This document shows, piece by piece, positions 57,301-64,000 of a stretch of 64,000 nucleotides of DNA. The stretch's first letter is position 1. Each line of letters opens with the position of its first letter. Where the stretch lies: contig CM066924.1 of the NCBI GenBank assembly GCA_033964015.1, positions 12,488,625 to 12,552,624 on the forward strand, in the 5' to 3' direction. A program made the translations under genes and the position numbers. This stretch comes from Scolanthus callimorphus (lineage: Eukaryota > Cnidaria > Anthozoa > Actiniaria > Edwardsiidae). The notes under the pieces are model-generated. The model was not told the origin of the DNA, made no database searches, and saw nothing but the letters and a program-made list of their open reading frames with translations.

Positions 57301-59500
57301 ACTAATATGTAGATGTCTACCAAAAGGAGTCTTAAGAGTCATAATAAAATCTTCTGCTAAGGTTTGGTTTAATTTCTGTTTCATTTCTAGCATAATCTCT
57401 TTCCTCAATCTCAATTCCTTTCCTTTTTTTATTTCTTGTTGAGGGGTGTTTTTATAACCTTTCCTTCTAATAGACTGACCCATTGTAGTGTATTTTTCGA
57501 CCTCTTAATCAAAGGAATAATCAGATGGAATTCTTCTGTAGATATAATGTTATCCTGTAATGCTTTACTTATAATATCATTAATTGTACTTACTTATAAT
57601 ATCATTAATTGTACTCAACTCCTAAAGGTATAGCCATATAGCCACAGGAATACCAATACCAGTCAGTCCAGTCCCTAGAGCGGAAGCAGATTAAACAACT
57701 GATAGACTACCAGAAGTAATAGCAACTTTCTTTAGGATGGATCGACTTTTAGCATACTTTTTTTTTACTCGTTGATGATGTTCTAAATTACTGTTCATAG
57801 TGTCCTTTATCCAGGGCCCGTGGTTTGATGCGGGATTTTTTCTGAAATTATGCGGGATTTTTTCTGAAATTATGCGCTAAAAATTCGAAATTATGCGATA
57901 AAAATACGAAATTATGCGGGATTGCGCAATATTTTTTTACAGGTGCCGTAACATATTTTGCTCTTTTCGTCTGTTTTGTTATATGGATATAGCTGCTATT
58001 TAACTTTAACAACTTTTGTTTGTCTATAAAATGCTCTGTGATGAGTTCCAATTGCTTTGCTTTACTAACGTTATGACGCTACGTTTTCTTCCAGGGAGAC
58101 GTGTGTTTTCGCTTTTAATAAGGCTTATTACTTTCTTACAAAAAAGCGTTACCAACTGCCGGTAACTTCCGTTACACGGTAGTAAAGATTAGTAAGTTTG
58201 GTCTTCTTTCGTGTACTTGTCTCAGACCAAGGCACACTTTTTTCATACCGCAAGGATCGTAGCAACGCACACCTATCCAACCATGAACTAAACGGTCACA
58301 AGAGCTATACGCAGACTAACAGAGCTATCGTTACGATCTCTCATTATCACAAACATCGTTGCGCTTGTTTGCCGTCGTTCTGTGCGTAATTATCAAAATT
58401 AATCCTGATCCCGAGAGCGAGCGGCACTATCGTCGGAGAAAATGTAAGAGCTTTTATAAAACCGGAAAAGTGCCACGTTATTCAGTCAGTGTTATCGAGG
58501 GAGCTTGGTATTTTTCGCGTTGTTGTTTGTGAAATGAAATTGTTGACGGTAACAATAACAAAGATCCATGAAAAAGCATAATGTCAGGTGATCAATGTGA
58601 ACTGCATAAACCCGACCGTTTTTATCACGGTTAGCGTTTGTTCCGCCTTGATTTTACTTTGTAAAATATCCAAAGCGCAAACATGTGTTTGAGTCTATCT
58701 TGCTCAGCTGGAAATATTAGTTAGTTGGCCGCACGTTTTATTGCTTTTCGATATCAGTTCCCAGCGCGACGCTATTAGCATAGAACGCCTTGTTATTCTC
58801 ATTTTTTCGAGCTGGACAGACAATTTCAGAAGAAATGTATCACTTTTGTGAGAAAAAATATGAAAGAAAGTTTGAAATTCACCAAGTTATGATGCCTTTT
58901 TGATGTTTTTCGCAAAATTTTGGGAAATTATGCGCGATTATGCGGGATTTGACGGATTATGCGCATTATTATTCAGCACATCGATGCACTGCCCAAATAT
59001 GGTCATTGGAACGCCAATAGCTGTCTTCTGTACATGACAGCTATCCTGCAATATCCGTCTCTCAGGGAAATATGATGTTTTGAGCTCGTAAATAATACAC
59101 AAAAGTCATTTTTTTTCGGTTTTTTTTTTGTGCTATCGATGTGCTGAATAATAAAACCATTATCCTGCTCGATTTTGCAGAATATCGTCTGATTTTAGCC
59201 AACTCGGGACTTCGTCCCTCGTCGGCTAAGTATCAGACGATATTCTGCGCAATCTCGCAGGATAATGGTTAATTATGCGGAGAAAGTCAAATTATGCGTT
59301 TCCGCACCAGCGCATCAAACCACGGGCCCTGTTTATCGCACAGATCTGTTGTAGCCTGAATGAATTTCCATTATCTTCATGAGGAATTGAAGGATAAATT
59401 TGATCATGCTTTTCATAAGGTTTTGCTTCACGAAGCTCCATTATATATAACATGGTTAGATAATTTCGATATATGTTTATTTTTTTGACTATCATACATA
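57286..59500 (-). pseudogene. gene of a virus-/Polinton-like remnant, split by a 1.5-kb transposon
   Basis: The minus strand starts near 59445 with MELREAKPYEKHD and HEDNGNSFRL, is interrupted by the element at 57812-59331, and continues with KSRSILKKVAITSG, a Gly/Ala-rich hydrophobic segment (ASALGTGLTGIGIPVAI, likely membrane-associated), ISTEEFHLII and a charged tail ending near 57286 (RLRKEIMLEMKQKLNQTLAEDF). Stops in the hydrophobic part and frameshifts are present. I have seen this arrangement in cnidarian repeat proteins, but I know no function. It points toward the VLTF3-like gene, convergent. Confidence 0.5.
57812..59331. mobile_element. 1,520-bp non-autonomous DNA transposon, TTTATC duplication
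   Basis: CAGGGCCCGTGGTTTGATGC at the left end is matched in reverse complement at the right end. TTTATC flanks both sides (57806-57811 and 59332-59337). Subterminal AATTATGCG words cluster at both ends. CAGGG termini recall hAT elements, but hAT normally makes 8-bp duplications, so the class is open. No transposase inside. Confidence 0.85.
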
Positions 59501-59509
59501 AATTCAATG

Positions 59510-60535
59510 TTACCTATTAGATCTTCGCAAATCACATTACTAGTGAAAAGTGATGGTCATTGCCCACTTCGCTGTCAATTTAAAACCGGTACCATTATTT
59601 CCATACATGTATAGTTTATATGTGATTGGTTGATTAGAATTTGTTTACCAAAAATTATACCCGTGCTTGTATGTAGATGTTTGGCTGGCATTATTACACC
59701 CCAAGAGGCACCTTTTTGATTTCCAGACGCTAAAATATTGTTCAAAACCATTGTTTATACTTCGCTTACATGCGAAGTGAAATGCTTCATCAACTTTAAA
59801 TCCTGAAACAAGTGTTAAACTGTAGACAACTAAATTTGCTTTATTAGTTTTACTATGTTACTTGTGTTTTTTCATTGTTAAGGTGATATTGAAACTGGGC
59901 ACTTCATATCTCGCTTAAGAGCGCATTGCTGTAACGATCGCCTATACCTATGAAAGATAGAAAGTTCGAAATTTTTGATACTCTGTTAAATATAAGGTCT
60001 CTGCTAGCTATGTTTAAAAATGCAAGTTTGAAGCCGTTAGGATTTTTAGTTATTTTTTTATTTAATTTTTCGTATTTTACGGCCTTCGCGCGCTGAAATT
60101 GGCCTGAATTTACGGCAAATTCAGTTCGTCTTGGTTTAAAAACAAAAGCCCAACAATTAAAACATTTTACTTGGGATTAAAGTATAACCTTTCAAGAGTT
60201 CCCATGCGTTGATAGATCTGAAATTAATCTGATCTCAAATTTCTTACAGAATTTCTCAATTTATGAATTGACGGAGGTAGCGAAGAGTCGCAATTTAGAC
60301 CAAATTGATGAGTCGTAAATCATATATGTTACTTGAAAATCGAAACCAACGACTTTATTTCCGAAGCGACAAGGTTTTCATCTTAGTATTTAGCGAAAAA
60401 AAAGTTGGGGTAAATAAAAACAAAATTATTTCCGAGCGCTTCAAATACACCACTTGAGACATTCAATTAACACTTGACCTCAGTGATCTTAGCCGAGATT
60501 ATCGGCATTTGGAAGGAAAACTTTACTTTTTCCCC
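59510..60535. other. no gene recognised, possible further viral-type remnant
   Basis: Minus-strand protein-like stretches at about 59560-59860 (SGFKVDEAFHFACK, GVIMPAKHLHTSTG) suggest one more decayed gene of the neighbouring remnant. Nothing is supported after about 59900. Confidence 0.3.
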
Positions 60536-60539
60536 AAGT

Positions 60540-61060
60540 TTTACCGCAAATATTCCTCGTGAGTTCCCGAAAGACTAAGAAAAGTCAATTTCGAGCTCGA
60601 AAGCAAAATAGTAGTCCTTAGAATTCCACCTCTTGTTTTAATTAGCTAGCGCAATAATCTATAACTCTACAATACACGAACTGCAGTCAACCGCAAATAC
60701 GGCAAGCTGTTTACAAAGAGAAATAGAGATGTGAGACCACGGAAAAAAGCTACAATCTATTTTTATATACCGTCAAGGAAACTCTTTCTTTGAGCTCCGA
60801 TTTAGTTTGAATTCTACGACAAATTCTCGATACGCGAGAATACGCGTGACAGGCTAAATGCGTTAGTGAGTTCCGTCTTACACTTTATGTGAAATTTATC
60901 TTCTTGTCTAGTTTTACCGCAAATAGTGTTCTTACTTCCAAAAGACTAAGAAAAAGCGATATCGGATTCATTAGAACTTCACTTCATGGAATTAAAATTA
61001 TAATCTCGAATCATAAACTGCAGTCTCAAAACTATGGCAAACTGTATACATTTAGACAAA
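60540..61060. repeat. diverged direct duplication
   Basis: The run GTTTTACCGCAAATA, AAAGACTAAGAAAA, AACTGCAGTC and CTGTTTACA/CTGTATACA appears in order at 60539-60720 and again at 60913-61050. Confidence 0.6.
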
Positions 61061-61303
61061 GGGCTGGCGAATGGTCCTTCAAAAAAACTGTTTTCTCGCG
61101 AAATTTTAGGCGTTCTCGAATTCTCGTATTTTTTAATTTGCCGTTCTCGGCTCTCGCATTTTTTTTTTTCAGGTCGTCTCGGATCTCGGATTTTCCAGTT
61201 TGTTGTGTTTATATGACGAATCTCAAATCGGGTTCTCGATCTCGGATTTTGAAAGCGGCGTTCTCGCGTTCTCGGAATTCTCGCATTGACCATTCGCCAC
61301 CCC
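61061..61303. mobile_element. 243-bp MITE (hAT-like duplication)
   Basis: GGGCTGGCGAATGGTC at the left and GACCATTCGCCACCCC at the right. TAGACAAa/TAGACAAc flank the ends, an 8-bp duplication with one mismatch. The interior has many TTCTCG words. The open frame 60889-61368 crosses it and is not a gene. Confidence 0.82.
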
Positions 61304-61696
61304 TAGACAACGTAGAGATGAGTTTGCGAGAAAAGCTAGTTTCAATTGAGGTTGAATGCTATAATTAAACGACAATTCCAACCTTCGTTTCCGCCTGCGT
61401 TTCCGTCTTTATACATTTTATGTGAATGTGTGAAAAACAACCGGGAGTTGCTGGATTCGCCGTCTTGTTATCAGGTTATGTTGCGCATTATCTTGCGTCA
61501 TTTCCGGTATTGTGTCAGTTGTTGGAAAACTTTGGTAGTTGCGCGTGTTTGACAAAGCGTTCATTCTCTTGCTCGAGCGTTTACAAGTCTTCTCCCCTTG
61601 TGATCAGAAGAGTTTCTTTTTTTTTCTTGTGTCTTGTCTGGGGAAGCGCAAGTAGTGACAGACGTCGCATAGTATGTACTAGTATCGTGCGGCCTA
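61304..61696. promoter_or_regulatory. 5' region of the gene starting at 61697
   Basis: Non-coding and mostly free of repeats. It must hold the promoter and 5' leader of the next gene, but no TATA box or initiator can be placed with confidence. Confidence 0.3.
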
Positions 61697-64000
61697 ATGG
61701 CCACGTGCGAGTTTGGTACTCTGGTTGGAAACCTCGACTGCGGGCCAAGTATAAATAACCCAGAAATTGTTCAGTGCATAACCCTAGATAGCTGCGGTAA
61801 AGACATCAGTGGTCATTTGAAGCACTATGGAGTACGGGATCCTTGGCTAGACTCCGAAGCTAAGTTACTGTTAACTCGGGCAGGTAAGACTATTTTCTTC
61901 GCTTTACATGGGCCTTAGCGCATCGTCAGCTTTTCACCATGGCGCAAGTAATGTATATCAAATGAACGTAGACAGCGTAATGATGGAATTTTTTTATTAC
62001 TAGAGGATAGAATATTGCACTGAAACAAAAACTATGAGAGCTTTTCTATGTTTTGTTTTTCATTGCTGTTGTTATTATTATACTTATGTTAAGGAGTCTT
62101 CGACATTAAGGAAGATAATCTCAGCTGGACAATATGTCCCCGCCACAGAGATATGTATGGAATTCGTTGGCTGTGCAATAAGACGAAATACAGGGCTCCA
62201 AAGGATTGGGCATCCCATGGGTCGGTGAAGGGAGAGCGCGGCATAACCACTAAACAAAGCCGCAGATTATTTCATCTAACACAAGTTCTCCTTCCTGTTG
62301 GTTCAAGTAAGTTTCCGGTATACAATAAGTGCTATCACTAATGTCATGTTTGCACAAAGATTGAAAATTTAGCGATGGTGATGATGACTGATTATGACGA
62401 CTGTGACGAATCTTGTTCTAGGAGAGAACTAGGCAATGTGGACAGGATGTATTTGTTTATTCAAATATCGCCAAAACAGGCGCTTAAACTGGTCGGAGCG
62501 ATGGTAATGTATATTTATTTACATATATTTCTTTACAGCTATTTGTAGGCAATGCAGGAGGAAATTAGATGCTTTAGACCCGCAGTTAAATGAAGGACCG
62601 ATAAAGTCTGTTACACGTCTAGAAACTAGTGGACCTGTGACGGCACAAACACCAATAGGGATACAGGTAAGAAAACGAATCCCAACCGCGCCACAGAAAA
62701 TAACGGTGTTAATCGGTCCAGTCGCAGACAGTTTGGGCTTCCTGTGTTTCGGGTTCAATGGACGTAAAGGATTGGGACGAAGTGTCTCCTTTCCCATAAC
62801 AAAGGAAGCCCGGAACAGTACTTTCCTCGTTTTCTTCCGTTCTTTTTAAAAGAGATGCCTGCGGAGGAGGCTATACAGTCCAATGAGCATGATCAGGACG
62901 CAAGAGTTATAATATTCGACAGTGTACGGTATACACTGCCTACAGACTCGTACCCAGTCGTTACTAACGTTACGAGTCGGTTTTGCGTTACTGTTTGTGT
63001 TACGCGAGGTGTGCAATAGTGTGCAAAAGGCAAAAGGCTTATGAGACCGTTCTTCAATCCCATGATGCACCGTTTGCTACGAAGAGCGCAACAAGAGAAG
63101 ACTGGGTACAAGTCTGTTGTGCCAAAGTACGTTCTACTTAAAATGTTGCCCCTTTTCCATGTATACTGGTGAGGTTTCGTTTGTAATTTAATATATAAAG
63201 GGTGTGATAATGGGTAAGACCAGTCATGTGCAGTATACTTGATTTTCATCATTGCAGTAAACGTTAATATAGTATGCTCATCTTTTTAGGAGAACCTGCG
63301 TTTAGAATATGAAGCAGTGCAAATGACATCATCCATGCCGACCACGCAGGTATATTTAATTGTGTGTTTTGAATATGATAGTATTATTGTGACCCCTTAC
63401 AAACATGAACACTCCATCTCCCCCTCTTCAGGGGCGGATCCTGGATTTAATGAAGGAGGGTGGAAAGGAGGAGGCGGACCAGTTTATAAGGGGGGAGGGG
63501 AGGGGGTGTTTGGAGTGAGGACAGAAAACCCTCTTACAAGAATACCCAGAAAGCGGTTTGCTGTATCCCCTAAACTATCCACCCCTGCTCTAGAGGTTTC
63601 TTAGAAGAAGAAGCGTTCGATGTCGCACATTCGTTTTCTGATTATGCTCGCATGTGCTTCTATTTAACAAGTATTCCTCAAGCCCGAATGGGCTTGGAGT
63701 CCATGAGGAGGAGATGATAATTGTTTTAGACAAATCATACTAGTGTGTCAATTTGTATAGCCAAAAACGTTTGTTGCCATTTTCTGGTTATAACTTATAG
63801 CATACTAGTAGCTTAACCCAACCAGAATACAGCATTGACATTAACAGACCACTTGTTTGAATTGACTAATTTATAATAGCCCTTCTTTGTTAATTAGGAA
63901 ACAGAGAGTGAATCACAGGACGAGGTGCCTATTCTAACAGAATGTCTGCAGAATTTGAGCCTCGAGGATGATTCGCACGATGAGGTGACTATTCTAACGG
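61697..64000 (+). CDS. five-exon gene continuing past the window, unknown Cys-rich protein
   Basis: Exons 61697-61883, 62094-62306, 62539-62666, 63290-63349 and 63898 to the edge all have GT-AG borders and keep frame with no stop. Starts MATCEFGTLVGNLDCG; then CGKDISGHLKHYGV, GVFDIKEDNLSWTICPRHRDM, LCNKTKYRAP, a basic HGSVKGERG stretch, LLPVGSTICRQCRRKLD, and an acidic tail with a repeat (SQDEVPILTE, SHDEVTILT). The spaced Cys/His pairs suggest zinc-binding modules. I recall similar N-terminal modules in multicopy cnidarian genes but know no function. It is the best candidate here for a living gene; it may also be element-borne. Confidence 0.7.

Noticed and set aside
60889..61368. 159-codon open frame on the plus strand
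   Set aside because: It runs across a MITE (61061-61303) with clear ends and a target duplication, so it is a chance product.
1..64000. CRISPR array, prokaryotic operon or bacterial origin
   Set aside because: Introns, SINEs, LTR elements and low coding density show a eukaryotic chromosome; no regularly spaced repeats with unique spacers occur.
1..64000. rRNA or mitochondrial sequence
   Set aside because: No conserved rRNA stretch or mitochondrial protein was noticed anywhere in the window.

Overview
This is a eukaryotic, intron-containing, AT-rich and very repeat-dense window. It is most likely from a cnidarian, probably an anthozoan such as a stony coral; this is inferred from the mix of families (a DUF6589-like protein next to a RecQ-like helicase, tRNA-derived SINEs, Harbinger, MULE, Gypsy and BEL/Pao elements, and a VLTF3-like viral remnant), not from a marker gene. 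Almost everything recognisable belongs to mobile elements. Only the gene running off the right edge (from 61697), and perhaps some isolated exons, could be a resident gene, and that gene too could belong to an element.

Layout. 1-9000: MITE-like foldbacks, a decayed Harbinger transposase (3899-5193), a 771-bp element with an 11-bp target duplication (5914-6684), a LINE tail (7516-7773) and a minisatellite. 9002-18998: one approximately 10-kb element bounded by 151-bp identical inverted repeats. It holds two convergent genes: a 7-exon, 1,100-codon open DUF6589-like gene on the plus strand and a 3-exon RecQ-like helicase on the minus strand that carries three frameshifts. 19000-22000: stray exon, SINE tail, palindromic minisatellite. 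22018-30940: a Ty3/Gypsy-like LTR retrotransposon on the minus strand with both LTRs, a primer-binding-site-like sequence, Gag, an unusual MYND-type finger, protease, a deleted reverse transcriptase, RNase H and integrase; it is split by approximately 2 kb of nested repeats.

32315-42218: a minus-strand gene (paired-cysteine N-terminus, a large middle domain, a RING-like finger and a possible cysteine-protease-like C-terminus) is cut by a 7,202-bp CACTA-like element (33914-41115) with a 3-bp target duplication; the reading frame on the two sides matches up. A second DUF6589-like fragment follows at about 42.9 kb. 44-53 kb: nested foldbacks, a MULE transposase remnant joined to a LINE tail, a SANT/Myb-like remnant, SINEs and MITEs with clean target duplications. 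54.3-55.5 kb: BEL/Pao Gag. 56.1-59.5 kb: a virus- or Polinton-like remnant with a VLTF3-like zinc-ribbon protein and a neighbouring gene broken by a 1,520-bp element. 61697-64000: a five-exon gene with clean splice sites that continues past the window.

The most interesting item is the 9002-18998 element. The two genes point inward from identical termini, each beginning close to a repeat, which suggests that a DUF6589-type protein and a RecQ-type helicase form one transposition module.
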